A stretch of DNA of 64,000 nt from Mycobacterium asiaticum. Lineage in GTDB: Bacteria > Actinomycetota > Actinomycetes > Mycobacteriales > Mycobacteriaceae. Positions 51,937-60,226 of the stretch are shown piece after piece (position 1 is the stretch's first letter; every line of letters starts with the position of its first letter). The notes beneath the pieces were generated by a model. The model saw nothing but the letters and a program-made list of their open reading frames with translations, had not been told where the DNA came from and ran no database searches. Location of the stretch: assembly GCF_001673635.1 (NCBI RefSeq), contig NZ_LZMH01000066.1, positions 1-64,000 on the forward strand. The letters are read 5' to 3'. Position numbers and translations under genes: made by a program.

Positions 51937-53199
51937 TCAGACCCCCGCCGGCGTCTTCTCGCGGCGGTACGCCTCGACCCAGTCGACCACCACCTTGTGC
52001 AGGTGCCGTACCAGGATCTCCTGGTCGTTGAGCGGGAAGTCGTCGACGATGCCGTATTCCAGCGCGGCCTGGGTCCCGCCGAGCATTCCGGCGTCCTGCA
52101 GCGCGAACTCCTTGAGCACCACCGCGGCGACCTCGTGCTCGATGCGCTCGCGCACGCTGCGGGCGGGGTGGAAGTAGGTGTAGGCCTCGAAGCGGTGGGT
52201 GTTGTGCGATGTTGGCCAGTAGCGGTAGAGCAGGTACCAGCCGCCGTAGACGAGGATTTCGATGTTGGGGAAGATCTGGAAGTTGCTGATCCCCCACGGT
52301 TCGATCCCGCCCGGGTTGAGCCCGGCCGGCAGCTCGCCGATATCGGGGGTGCGCCACGGGCCCACCAGCCCGCTGCGGGTGGCCCGCTCGATCGGGTACA
52401 TGTACTCCTCGGGCAGTAGCCAGCGCCGCCGTCCCGCTGTCGAGACCATCCGGTGCGGCCCGTCGAGTTGGAAGTGGCCGCAGGTGAATCCGGCGTTGGG
52501 GTCGCGCACCGCCGCGGGCACCTGCTGCGGGTGCAGCGACGGGACGTGGTAGTACTCCTGGAACGCGTCGGCGAAGATCTTCCAGTTGCTGTTGTTCTGG
52601 GCCACCCACTCGTAGCGTTCGGTCAGCTTGTCGAACGGATAGCCGTCCAGGCCGGTGATCATCGGCCCCAAGAACTCCCGCAGACTCTGGCGTGGTTCGT
52701 CATCGAAGTTGATGAAGACAAAGCCGTTCCAGACGTCGCAGTGCACCGCCCGCAGCCCGTACTCGGCCGGATTCAGGTCGAAGAACTCCGACTGCTGCTG
52801 CACGAAGGTCAGCGCACCGTCCAGACCATAGCGCCAGCCGTGGTACTTGCAGGTGAACTGCCGGCAGGTGCCGCGGGTCTCGTCGCCGGGAAAGTCGTTC
52901 CACACCAGCTTGTTTCCGCGGTGCCGGCATACGTTGTAGAACGCGCGGATACGCTCGTCGCGGCCCTTGACCAGAAGCACCGAGCTGCGAGCGACCTCGA
53001 TCTCCTTGGTGAGATAACTACCGGCGCGGGGCAATTCCTCCACCCGCGCGACGTTGAGCCAGGCGCGCTTGAAGACGGCTTCGCGCTCCAGCTCGTAGAA
53101 TTCCTCGGACGTGGAGTCCCGAAACGAGATTGGACCGGTACCCAGTTCCGGGTAATGCTCAGTCCACGACCCCTCGGCGGGCCTGCCCGATCGCGTCAT
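51937..53199 (-). CDS. Rieske oxygenase alpha subunit 1
   Basis: A 420-residue aromatic-ring-hydroxylating-type oxygenase subunit. The Rieske [2Fe-2S] motif is CRHRGNKLVWNDFPGDETRGTCRQFTCKYHGW, where C-R-H and C-K-Y-H provide the ligands (about residues 90-122). The mononuclear iron site is DAFQEYYHVPSLHPQQ (about 212-227). Electrons probably come from the plant-type ferredoxin two genes upstream; no reductase is seen. It is paralogous to Rieske 2 (same opening, W(T)xHYPELGTGP). Small partner 1 follows directly. The substrate could be an aromatic, steroid-like or quaternary-amine compound; the sequence does not decide. Confidence 0.92.
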   Translation of the reverse strand: MTRSGRPAEGSWTEHYPELGTGPISFRDSTSEEFYELEREAVFKRAWLNVARVEELPRAGSYLTKEIEVARSSVLLVKGRDERIRAFYNVCRHRGNKLVWNDFPGDETRGTCRQFTCKYHGWRYGLDGALTFVQQQSEFFDLNPAEYGLRAVHCDVWNGFVFINFDDEPRQSLREFLGPMITGLDGYPFDKLTERYEWVAQNNSNWKIFADAFQEYYHVPSLHPQQVPAAVRDPNAGFTCGHFQLDGPHRMVSTAGRRRWLLPEEYMYPIERATRSGLVGPWRTPDIGELPAGLNPGGIEPWGISNFQIFPNIEILVYGGWYLLYRYWPTSHNTHRFEAYTYFHPARSVRERIEHEVAAVVLKEFALQDAGMLGGTQAALEYGIVDDFPLNDQEILVRHLHKVVVDWVEAYRREKTPAGV

Positions 53200-53221
53200 C
53201 CTCGCCTCCTTGTCTCAACAC

Positions 53222-53977
53222 TCATAGCACCGATCCGCCGTTGACCCCGATGACCTGACCGGTGATGAATCGGGCCTCGTCCGAACACAGAAATCCGACC
53301 GCCGCGGCGATGTCGGCACCGGTGCCGAGGTAGCCGACCGGGATATTGCTCGCGATCTGTTCGTTGGGCGGCAGGTAACCGGCCGCTTGCGACTGGTGCT
53401 GCATGGGTGTCTCGATGCCCGAGGGCGGAATGGTGTTGACGGTGATGCCCCGGGCGGCGTACTCGCGGCCCAGCGACTTGGTCAGGGTCAGCACCGCGCC
53501 CTTGGCCGCGGCATAGTGCGCGGCGAACGGTGACCCCCGTTGCGCGCTGGACGACGAGATCAACACAATCCGGCCCCAATTGGCGGCCAGCATGTCCGGC
53601 AGCGCGACCTGGCAGCAATGGAACGTACCGGTGAGGTTGACGTCGACGATTCGGGCCCAGTCCTGCGTCGTGATCTCCAGAAACGGCGCGAAACCGAAGA
53701 GCCCGGCGCTTGTCACCAGGACTGAGACAGGTCCGAGTTCGGTGCGGATCTTGGCGAATGCCTGCTCGACGGCCACCCGATCGGTGACGTCCGCACCGAC
53801 GCCGGTCGCGGTGATCCCGTCTGCTCGCAGGTCATCGGTAACCCGTTGCGCCGCATCCTCGTTGATATCGAGCACGGCGACCCGGTGACCGCGCCGGCCC
53901 AGCTCGTGGCAGGTGGCTTCACCGATGCCCGAGGCGCCCCCGGTTACCACCGCCACCCTGCGGGCCACCCTGCTCAC
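53222..53977 (-). CDS. short-chain dehydrogenase/reductase
   Basis: A 251-residue classical SDR. The cofactor motif is VVTGGASGIGEA (about 9-20), LDINED suggests NAD preference, the catalytic Ser is in LISSSSAQRG, and Tyr-x-x-x-Lys is HYAAAKGAV. The GTG at 53977 overlaps the ferredoxin stop (GTGA), which fixes the start and implies translational coupling. In the pathway it may oxidise a hydroxylated or dihydrodiol-like product of the Rieske reaction (inference). Confidence 0.92.
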   Translation of the reverse strand: MSRVARRVAVVTGGASGIGEATCHELGRRGHRVAVLDINEDAAQRVTDDLRADGITATGVGADVTDRVAVEQAFAKIRTELGPVSVLVTSAGLFGFAPFLEITTQDWARIVDVNLTGTFHCCQVALPDMLAANWGRIVLISSSSAQRGSPFAAHYAAAKGAVLTLTKSLGREYAARGITVNTIPPSGIETPMQHQSQAAGYLPPNEQIASNIPVGYLGTGADIAAAVGFLCSDEARFITGQVIGVNGGSVL

Positions 53978-54279
53978 TCGTAAACCACCCGCACCGTCGG
54001 GGTGGTAGGCAGTGCCTGACAGGTCAGGACCCAGCCCTCGGCCACCTCGTCCGCCTCGAGGGCGTCGTTGTTCAGCATCCGCGCGCCACCCTCGGTCAAT
54101 CGCGCCATACACGTTCCGCAGGAACCTACTTCGCAGGACGACGGCGGCGAGAGCCCCGCCATCCGCGCAGTCTGCAGCAGGGTGTCACCCTGCGAGTAGG
54201 ACACCGCGGTGGTGCGCCCGTCCAGGTCGATGGTGACCTGTGCGGCGTCCACACATGACAAAGCCGGCGATTCTGACAT
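53974..54279 (-). CDS. plant-type [2Fe-2S] ferredoxin
   Basis: A 101-residue ferredoxin with the ligand pattern C-x4-C-x2-C-x29-C (SSCEVGSCGTCMARL and LTCQ). It is the probable electron donor for the two Rieske oxygenases of the locus. The ATG at 54279 lies just after the candidate MarR operator/promoter (54287-54321), with predicted transcription start at about 54280, so the mRNA may be leaderless. It overlaps the SDR start by four bases. Confidence 0.93.
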   Translation of the reverse strand: MSESPALSCVDAAQVTIDLDGRTTAVSYSQGDTLLQTARMAGLSPPSSCEVGSCGTCMARLTEGGARMLNNDALEADEVAEGWVLTCQALPTTPTVRVVYE

Positions 54280-54286
54280 CGTCCCG

Positions 54287-54316
54287 AGAGTATCAAGTAC
54301 TTGTGACGATTATCAA
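54287..54316 (-). promoter_or_regulatory. promoter of the ferredoxin operon
   Basis: On the minus strand TTGATA (54316-54311) is a -35-like element, and TACTCT (54292-54287) fits TANNNT, 18 bases apart. Transcription would start at the ferredoxin ATG. Both elements lie within the repeated TATCAAGTACT sites, so a bound regulator would block RNA polymerase. Confidence 0.5.
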
Positions 54317-54321
54317 GTACT
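54291..54321. promoter_or_regulatory. two TATCAAGTACT repeats, candidate MarR operator
   Basis: TATCAAGTACT occurs at 54291-54301 and again at 54311-54321, exactly 20 bases apart, two helix turns on the same face. Each contains the palindromic core AAGTACT. The first extends to TCAAGTACTTGTGA (54293-54306), whose reverse complement matches 57700-57713 at 13 of 14 bases. The second copy overlaps the MarR stop codon. Confidence 0.65.
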
Positions 54322-54799
54322 AGAGAATATCCCGTTCCTCGACGTGATCGGCGAAGAGTTGGTGGCCGGTGCCCTTCTCCACCACGCGGCCCAGCAACTC
54401 GCGCAGCGTCTCCTGCTCCGCGGGGCTGAGTACGCCAAAGACCCGCTCGTGGGCTTCCACCGCGTCGCTGACCACGGTCGCAGCGACCTTGCGCCCTTCC
54501 TCGGTGAGGTAGGCCTGCAGGATGCGGCCGTGCGCCGGGTTCTTCTTTCTCTTGACGAGGCCTCGTCGCTCCAGCGACGTCAGCGCGAGCTGAACACCTT
54601 GCGGGCTGATCAGCAACCGGCGGGCCAGTTCGGCACCGGACAGCCCGGGTTCGTTGGCCAGCTGCCGGAGCACGCCGATTTGAGCGGTACTGACCCCGTG
54701 CGTGCTCATGGCCTCGTTGATCGTCGTCAGCGAGTAGTAGAAGGCCTGCTTGAGCAGCCACAGGATGTTGTCGGTGAGTTCGATGTCGGCTCCTGCCAT
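54320..54799 (-). CDS. MarR-family transcriptional regulator
   Basis: A 159-residue winged-helix MarR regulator. The recognition region is LSGAELARRLLISPQGVQLALTSLERRGLVKRKKNPAHGRILQAYLTEEGRK (about 52-104). Its ATG overlaps the amidohydrolase stop (TGATG). It sits in the middle of the catabolic run. The candidate operators at 54291-54321 and 57700-57713 suggest it controls the ferredoxin operon and the Rieske 2/aldehyde dehydrogenase divergent promoters. The ligand is probably a pathway substrate or intermediate. Confidence 0.92.
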   Translation of the reverse strand: MAGADIELTDNILWLLKQAFYYSLTTINEAMSTHGVSTAQIGVLRQLANEPGLSGAELARRLLISPQGVQLALTSLERRGLVKRKKNPAHGRILQAYLTEEGRKVAATVVSDAVEAHERVFGVLSPAEQETLRELLGRVVEKGTGHQLFADHVEERDIL

Positions 54800-56055
54800 C
54801 AGCCGACGCCCGCCGGAATCTTATGGATTCGCCCGTTCTTCATGACAAAGGCCACCTCGAGGGTGGTGCCGATGTCTCGGGATGGATCGCCCGGTACGGC
54901 GATGATGTCGGCCAGGTAGCCGGGGGCCAGCCGGCCCAACTCGTCGTCGGCGTCGATCAGTTCGGCGGCCACCACGGTGGCGGCCCGGATCGCCTGCATC
55001 GGGGTCATGCCGCGGTCGACCAGGGCCAGCAGCTCGCGGGCGTTCTGGCCGTGCGGGATCGCCGGTGCGTCGGTGCCACACGCGATGCGTACGCCCGCCG
55101 CAATCGCCTTGGGCAGCATGGCTTTTGCCCGGGGGAAGACCTCTTCGGCCTTTTTGCGCAGTTCCGGCGCGATCCGGTCGATCGCCATCGCCTCGGTCAG
55201 GTACGTGGTCGAGACCAGGAACGTGCCGTGATCGGCCATCATCTGGATGGTGTCGTCACTGGCGAGAAAACCGTGTTCGATGCAATCGATGCCGGCTCGG
55301 ATGCAGGCCTGGATCGCGGTGTCACCGACGGCGTGCGCGGCCACCCGCACCCCGGCGCGGTGCGCTTCGTCGGCGATCGCGGCGAACTCCGCATCGGAGT
55401 ACTGCTGGGAGCCGGGTGCGGTGCTGTGCGACATGACCCCGCCCGAGGCCGACACCTTGATCAGCTTGGCGCCGTGGCGAATCTGGTAGCGAACACAGGC
55501 GATAACGTCGGGCACGCCGTTGGCGATCCCCTCGGCGACCGACAACGGCATGATCCCGGGCGCCAACCGCTGAAACACCGTCGGGTCCAGGTGCCCGCCG
55601 TACGGGGTTACGGCATGGCCAGCCGGATAGATGCGGGGCCCGACGTGCCAACCCTGGTCCACGGCGCGCTGCAGCGCGACATCGAGCAGATAGCCACCGG
55701 TCTTGACCATCAGCCCCAGGTTGCGCACCGTGGTGAAGCCGGCGTCCAGGGTGGTGCGCGCATTGACCGCGGCCCGCAGTGTGCGGTACGCGGGATCGTC
55801 CTGCACGCCGTGCATCGGCGCCGGCAGCCCTTCCGGCCCGCCCGGCCCGCCGATGAACAGGTTGAGCTCCATATCCATCAGCCCGGGAAGCAACGTGACG
55901 TCGCCGAGGTCGACGACCGTCGCCGAATCCGGCTGCGCCTGTTCGGGATTGACGGCGGTGATGCGTTCGTCTTCGACCACCACCACCGCCGGCGAATGAA
56001 CCTCGCCCGCAACCACGTCGGCCCACCGGGCCGCACGCAGGATGGTCGTGGTCAC
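54799..56055 (-). CDS. metal-dependent amidohydrolase-like protein lacking the HxH motif
   Basis: A 418-residue amidohydrolase-superfamily protein of the imidazolonepropionase/Xaa-Pro dipeptidase-like group. The Lys candidate is in AKLIKVSASGGVMSH, the His residues are in RVAAHAVGD and CIEHGFLASD, and the final Asp is in GTDAPAIPHG. Where most relatives have PGLIDxHxH, this reads LLPGLMDMELNLF, so both first-strand metal His residues are replaced by Glu and Asn. It could use one metal or different ligands. The GTG at 56055 overlaps the small partner 2 stop (GTGA); the MarR start overlaps its own stop. Its place suggests hydrolysis of a pathway amide, lactone or ester. Confidence 0.85.
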   Translation of the reverse strand: MTTTILRAARWADVVAGEVHSPAVVVVEDERITAVNPEQAQPDSATVVDLGDVTLLPGLMDMELNLFIGGPGGPEGLPAPMHGVQDDPAYRTLRAAVNARTTLDAGFTTVRNLGLMVKTGGYLLDVALQRAVDQGWHVGPRIYPAGHAVTPYGGHLDPTVFQRLAPGIMPLSVAEGIANGVPDVIACVRYQIRHGAKLIKVSASGGVMSHSTAPGSQQYSDAEFAAIADEAHRAGVRVAAHAVGDTAIQACIRAGIDCIEHGFLASDDTIQMMADHGTFLVSTTYLTEAMAIDRIAPELRKKAEEVFPRAKAMLPKAIAAGVRIACGTDAPAIPHGQNARELLALVDRGMTPMQAIRAATVVAAELIDADDELGRLAPGYLADIIAVPGDPSRDIGTTLEVAFVMKNGRIHKIPAGVG

Positions 56056-56378
56056 GGAACCGGCTCGGACACACAGTCCAGGGTGGCCGCGCCAGAGTCG
56101 GGCACCCGGGGCTGCTTCCAGCACTCCATCGGAAACGACACCATGATCATCGAATACAGCAGATGCATGAGGTTCAGGACGTCTTCGGGCAGGTCGTCCA
56201 GCGCGAACTTGTCGCAGTAGGCAAGTGCTTCCTCGGCGCGTGGGGTGATCGCGTCGTAGAACGCCTTCATCTCGGCCATCGAACTCGACAGCCGTTTGGC
56301 GTAGCGCTGCGGCTCGGTCGGCAGGCACCAGTCCGAGAATGGTTCCAGATCGGCGAATTCGGTTGGCAGCACGGTCAT
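56052..56378 (-). CDS. small helical partner of Rieske oxygenase 2
   Basis: A 108-residue paralogue of the protein at 51600-51935, with the same W-C-L-x-T-E opening, AYCDKFALDDLPEDVLNLMHLLYSMIMV core and EPVP end. Its ATG overlaps the Rieske 2 stop by one base (TGATG), and its stop overlaps the amidohydrolase start, so translation of the three is coupled. No domain is recognised. Tight coupling to each Rieske subunit implies a stoichiometric partner. Confidence 0.8.
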   Translation of the reverse strand: MTVLPTEFADLEPFSDWCLPTEPQRYAKRLSSSMAEMKAFYDAITPRAEEALAYCDKFALDDLPEDVLNLMHLLYSMIMVSFPMECWKQPRVPDSGAATLDCVSEPVP

Positions 56379-57646
56379 CACACTCCTGCCCCGGTGCGCT
56401 GCCGGTAGTCCTCGATCCAAGCCGCGGTCTCCTTGTGCAGGTGACGAATCAGGATCTCCTGGTCGCAGAGCAGGAATTGGTCGAGCACCTGGGATTCGAT
56501 CATGGACTGGGTGGCCTCCAGGGTGTTGGCGTCCTGCAGCCCGTATTCCTTGAACGACACGGCGGCCAGCTCCTGGGCCACCCGCTCCCGCGGGGTGCGC
56601 GGTTGCGGGAAGTACAGCGTGCCCTCGAACAGGTGGGTGTTATACGACGTCGGCCAGTAGTGGTAGGTCAGATACCAGCCCTGGCCCCAGAACAGCAGGA
56701 CGAAGTTGGGGAACAGCTGGAACGAATCCAGGCCCCAGGGATCGCATTTCGCCGGGTTGAGCCCCTCGGGCATCGGTCCCAGATCCGGTTTGTCCCACGG
56801 CCCGAACAGTCCGCTCTGGCAGATGTCCTCGATCGGCTTGCGCATCTCGGCCGCCATTTCCCAGGCCCGCACACCCGAGGTGCTGACCAGTCGGTGCGGC
56901 CCGTCGAGGCGATAGTGTGGCGCCTCGAACCCGGCCTCGGCGGCCGCCTTGGAATAGGCGGTCGGCGACTGGTTCGCATGCAACACCGGCGCGTGATAAA
57001 ACTCCTGGAACGCATCCATGTAGAGCTTCCAGTTCGCCTTCACCTCGGAGCGGTAGTGCCAGCGCGAGGTCATCCTGTCGAATGGATAGCCCTCCAGGTC
57101 GGTGATCATCGGCCCGAGGAATTCCCGTAGCGATTGTTCGGGCTGCTTGGCGAAGTTGACGAAGACAAAACCTTCCCAAACCTCGCAGTGCACCGGGACC
57201 AGGCCGTAGCGGCTCTTGTCGAGATCGAAGAATTCCTCTTCCTGCTGCACGAAAGTCAGGTTGCCGTCCAGGTCATAACGCCAGGCGTGGTACTTGCAGG
57301 TGAACTGCCGGCACACTCCGCTGGCCTCTTCAAGGGGCATGTCGTTCCACACCAGTTTGTTGCCGCGATGCCGGCACACATTGTGGAACGCGTTGATCTC
57401 CCCGGATCCGTTGCGCACCAGGATGATCGAGGTGTTGACCACCTTGAGCTCGCGGGTCAGGTAACTGCCCTTGCGGGGTAGCTGTTCGATCCGTGCCACG
57501 TTGAGCCAGGCCCGCTTGAAGATGGCTTCGCGCTCGAGCTGGTAGATCTCGGGGCTGATCGAGTCCTCGTAGGACACCGGACCGGTGCCCAGTTCGGGGT
57601 AATGCTGCGTCCAGCTACCCTCAGCCGGCTTGGGGAATCGCGCCAT
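56378..57646 (-). CDS. Rieske oxygenase alpha subunit 2
   Basis: A 422-residue paralogue of Rieske 1. Rieske ligands are in CRHRGNKLVWND and CRQFTCKYHAW (about 87-122). The mononuclear iron site is MDAFQEFYHAPVLHANQ (about 210-226). The ATG at 57646 begins ARFPKPAEGSWTQHYPELGTGP, preceded by an AGGAG ribosome site. It is the first gene of the minus-strand catabolic run and divergent from the aldehyde dehydrogenase, with the operator-like site at 57700-57713 between them. The two Rieske proteins probably act on successive or alternative substrates. Confidence 0.92.
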   Translation of the reverse strand: MARFPKPAEGSWTQHYPELGTGPVSYEDSISPEIYQLEREAIFKRAWLNVARIEQLPRKGSYLTRELKVVNTSIILVRNGSGEINAFHNVCRHRGNKLVWNDMPLEEASGVCRQFTCKYHAWRYDLDGNLTFVQQEEEFFDLDKSRYGLVPVHCEVWEGFVFVNFAKQPEQSLREFLGPMITDLEGYPFDRMTSRWHYRSEVKANWKLYMDAFQEFYHAPVLHANQSPTAYSKAAAEAGFEAPHYRLDGPHRLVSTSGVRAWEMAAEMRKPIEDICQSGLFGPWDKPDLGPMPEGLNPAKCDPWGLDSFQLFPNFVLLFWGQGWYLTYHYWPTSYNTHLFEGTLYFPQPRTPRERVAQELAAVSFKEYGLQDANTLEATQSMIESQVLDQFLLCDQEILIRHLHKETAAWIEDYRQRTGAGV

Positions 57647-57699
57647 GCTCGCTCCTGTCCAGTCCCGTCGCAGCCGACGGTATATGCTCGAAAACCTAA

Positions 57700-57713
57700 T
57701 CACAAGTAGTTGA
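57700..57713. promoter_or_regulatory. candidate MarR operator TCACAAGTAGTTGA
   Basis: This differs by one base from the reverse complement of 54293-54306 (TCACAAGTACTTGA). It lies between divergent Rieske 2 and aldehyde dehydrogenase genes, 54 bases before the first and 22 before the second. On the minus strand TTGTGA inside it could serve as a -35, with TACCGT 17 bases further as a -10. Confidence 0.6.
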
Positions 57714-57734
57714 GATTGCCGATCGGAGGCCGGG

Positions 57735-59144
57735 ATGGCGCAAAGCCTGACGGGGCAAGTTTTCGAAGTCGTTTCGCCGCACACCGAGCAACCGGTCGCC
57801 GAAGTCACGGCCGCAAGCCCGGACGATGTGGACGCGGCCGTCGACGCCGCGCGTGCCGCACTGGAAACCGGGCCCTGGGGCCGCACCGAACCGGCCGAGC
57901 GCATCGCGGCGGTCCGCCGCCTGGCCGACGTCTACGACCAGCACCGCAAGCAGATGGCCGACACCATCACCACCGAGATCGGCGCACCGATCACCTTCGC
58001 CAAGCGTGCGCAGGTGGGCCTGCCCGCAATGATGATGCGTGCCTTCTGCGATCTGGCCGAACGGCACCCCTGGCAGGAGACGAGGCCCGGCTTCTTCGGG
58101 GCGGACGTGCAGATCCGCAAGGAACCGGTCGGCGTGGTCGCCGCGATCGTGCCGTGGAACATGCCGCAGTTCCTCATCGCCGGCAAGCTGGTTCCCGCGC
58201 TGCTGGCCGGTTGCACCGTGCTGATCAAGCCCGCGCCCGAATCCCCCTTGGACGCCCTGCTGTTGGCGGAGCTGCTGGACCAGGTGGATCTCCCGCCGGG
58301 TGTGGTGACCGTGTTGCCCGGGGACCGCGCCGTCGGTGAACTGCTGGTCGGACATCCCGGGGTGGACAAGGTCTCCTTCACCGGGTCGAGTGCCGCGGGC
58401 CGGGCCGTCGCCGCGGCGTGCGCCGCCAACCTCACCCGGGTCGGTCTGGAGCTGGGCGGAAAATCGGCCGCGATCATCCTCGACGACACCGAACCGCAGC
58501 AGGTCGCCGCCGGGGTGCGATCGGCCAGCCTGTCCAACAGCGGACAGATCTGCAACGCCCTGACCCGCCTGCTGGTGCCGCAGCGTCGCCACGACGAGTA
58601 CACCGACGCGCTGGCCGCCGAGATGAGCGCCATCCGGGTCGGGGATCCGACCGACCCCGGCACCCAGATGGGTCCGCTGGTCTCGCACCGCCAGCAGCAG
58701 CGCGTCCTGGACTACATCCGGATCGGTGAGCGCGACGGCGCCCGGCGGGTGCTCGGCGGCACCGAACTGCCCGACGGTCTCGACCGCGGCTGGTACGTCC
58801 GGCCCACCTTGTTCGCCGACGCCGACAACAACATGACGATCGCGCGCGAGGAGATCTTCGGCCCCGTGCTGACCGTGATCCCCTACCGGGACGAGGACGA
58901 GGCGGTGGCGATCGCCAACGACAGCGACTACGGCCTGGCCGGGTCCGTGTGGTCCGCCGACACCGACCGGGCACTGCGGATCGCGGCGCGGGTGCGCACC
59001 GGCACGCTCGGGATCAACCAGGGCTACACCATGGACCCGTTCGCGCCGTTCGGTGGTGTCAAGGCCAGCGGTTACGGTCGCGAGCTGGGCCCCGAGGGCA
59101 TCGACGGCTACCTGGACGCCAAGTCCATCGCGGTAGCTCCATGA
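57735..59144 (+). CDS. aldehyde dehydrogenase
   Basis: A 469-residue aldehyde dehydrogenase. Motifs are GVVAAIVPWNMPQ, VSFTGSSAAGR, the Glu segment LELGGKSAAIIL, the catalytic Cys in SNSGQICNALTRLL, and EEIFGPVLTV. It is divergent from Rieske 2 and preceded by ATCGGAGG and the candidate MarR operator, so it belongs to the same regulon. It would oxidise an aldehyde released in the pathway. It is not closely related to the aldehyde dehydrogenase at 1731. Confidence 0.93.
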   Translation: MAQSLTGQVFEVVSPHTEQPVAEVTAASPDDVDAAVDAARAALETGPWGRTEPAERIAAVRRLADVYDQHRKQMADTITTEIGAPITFAKRAQVGLPAMMMRAFCDLAERHPWQETRPGFFGADVQIRKEPVGVVAAIVPWNMPQFLIAGKLVPALLAGCTVLIKPAPESPLDALLLAELLDQVDLPPGVVTVLPGDRAVGELLVGHPGVDKVSFTGSSAAGRAVAAACAANLTRVGLELGGKSAAIILDDTEPQQVAAGVRSASLSNSGQICNALTRLLVPQRRHDEYTDALAAEMSAIRVGDPTDPGTQMGPLVSHRQQQRVLDYIRIGERDGARRVLGGTELPDGLDRGWYVRPTLFADADNNMTIAREEIFGPVLTVIPYRDEDEAVAIANDSDYGLAGSVWSADTDRALRIAARVRTGTLGINQGYTMDPFAPFGGVKASGYGRELGPEGIDGYLDAKSIAVAP

Positions 59145-59166
59145 GATACGGTGCGGCGCGACGCTT

Positions 59167-60180
59167 TCAGGTCGCGTCGCTGACCTTCACCAAGGTCTTG
59201 CCGATGTTGGCCCCGGTGAACAAGCCGTTGAGGGCATCGACGCACGACTCGATCCCGTCGTAGATCGTCTGCCGATGCCGCAGCCGGCCCTCGGCTTCCC
59301 ACTGGCGCAGGTTGGCGAACGCCTCGTCGAAGCGGCCCCACTGGTCGAGCGCGTTGAATCCTTGCATGCTCGCGGTTTTGGACAACAGGTTGACGTAGTT
59401 CGACGGTCCCGGGTGCTCGCCGGTGAGGTAGCTGGAGATGACGCCGCACAGCACGACCCGCGCCTTCGGCGCCAGCCTGCCCAAGACGGCGTCGAGGATC
59501 GGCCCGCCGACATTGTCGAAGTAGACGTCGACGCGCTTGGGGCAGTGCTGTCTGAGGCCGGCCGCCACGTCTTCGTTCTTGTAGTCGATGCACGCATCGA
59601 ACCCGAAGTCTTCGACCACCGCCCGGCATTTCTCCGGACCGCCGGCGATCCCGACCACCCGGGCCCCGGCGACCTTGGCGATCTGGCCGGCCACCGACCC
59701 GGTGGCGCCCGCCGCCGCCGAGACCACCACCGTCTCGCCCGGCTGGGGCCGGCCGATGTCGGTCATCCCGAAATAGGCGGTGGCGCCGGTGGGCCCATAC
59801 ACCGACATGATCGCCAACTGGTCGGTCTCGCCCGGGATGGGCGTGCTGAATATGTCGTCGCGGATGATCACGTACTCCTGGAAACCGGTCAGCGTGGTGA
59901 CGATGTCGCCGACCGCGTAGGCGTCACAGCGTGATTCGACCACCTGGCCGATTCCGGCGGCCCGGATGACCTCACCCAGCTGCACCGGCGGCAGGTAGCT
60001 GGGCTGGTCGTCCAGCCAGGTCCGAACGGCGGCATCGAGGCCAACGTAGGTGGTGCGCAGCAACGCCTCTCCGTGGGCGGGTTCGGGTGCCGGCCGGGTG
60101 ACCAGCTCGGTGTCGTCGGGCTGAACGAGCCCGGAGGGACGGCGGCGCAACAGGATCTGGCGATTCGGCAACTCAGGCAC
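59167..60180 (-). CDS. MDR-type NADP-dependent oxidoreductase (alkenal/quinone reductase-like)
   Basis: A 337-residue medium-chain reductase without zinc ligands, of the leukotriene B4 12-hydroxydehydrogenase/alkenal reductase type. The Rossmann motif is VVSAAAGATGSVAGQIAK (about 153-170), followed by CIDYKNEDV and VDVYFDNVGG. It reduces alpha,beta-unsaturated ketones or aldehydes with NADPH. It is convergent with the aldehyde dehydrogenase (22 bases) and may process pathway enones, but a general detoxification role is equally possible. Confidence 0.9.
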   Translation of the reverse strand: MPELPNRQILLRRRPSGLVQPDDTELVTRPAPEPAHGEALLRTTYVGLDAAVRTWLDDQPSYLPPVQLGEVIRAAGIGQVVESRCDAYAVGDIVTTLTGFQEYVIIRDDIFSTPIPGETDQLAIMSVYGPTGATAYFGMTDIGRPQPGETVVVSAAAGATGSVAGQIAKVAGARVVGIAGGPEKCRAVVEDFGFDACIDYKNEDVAAGLRQHCPKRVDVYFDNVGGPILDAVLGRLAPKARVVLCGVISSYLTGEHPGPSNYVNLLSKTASMQGFNALDQWGRFDEAFANLRQWEAEGRLRHRQTIYDGIESCVDALNGLFTGANIGKTLVKVSDAT

Positions 60181-60226
60181 GTGCAGAGCCTATTCGCCCG
60201 GCTCACCCATGTGGGAGCATTCCACC

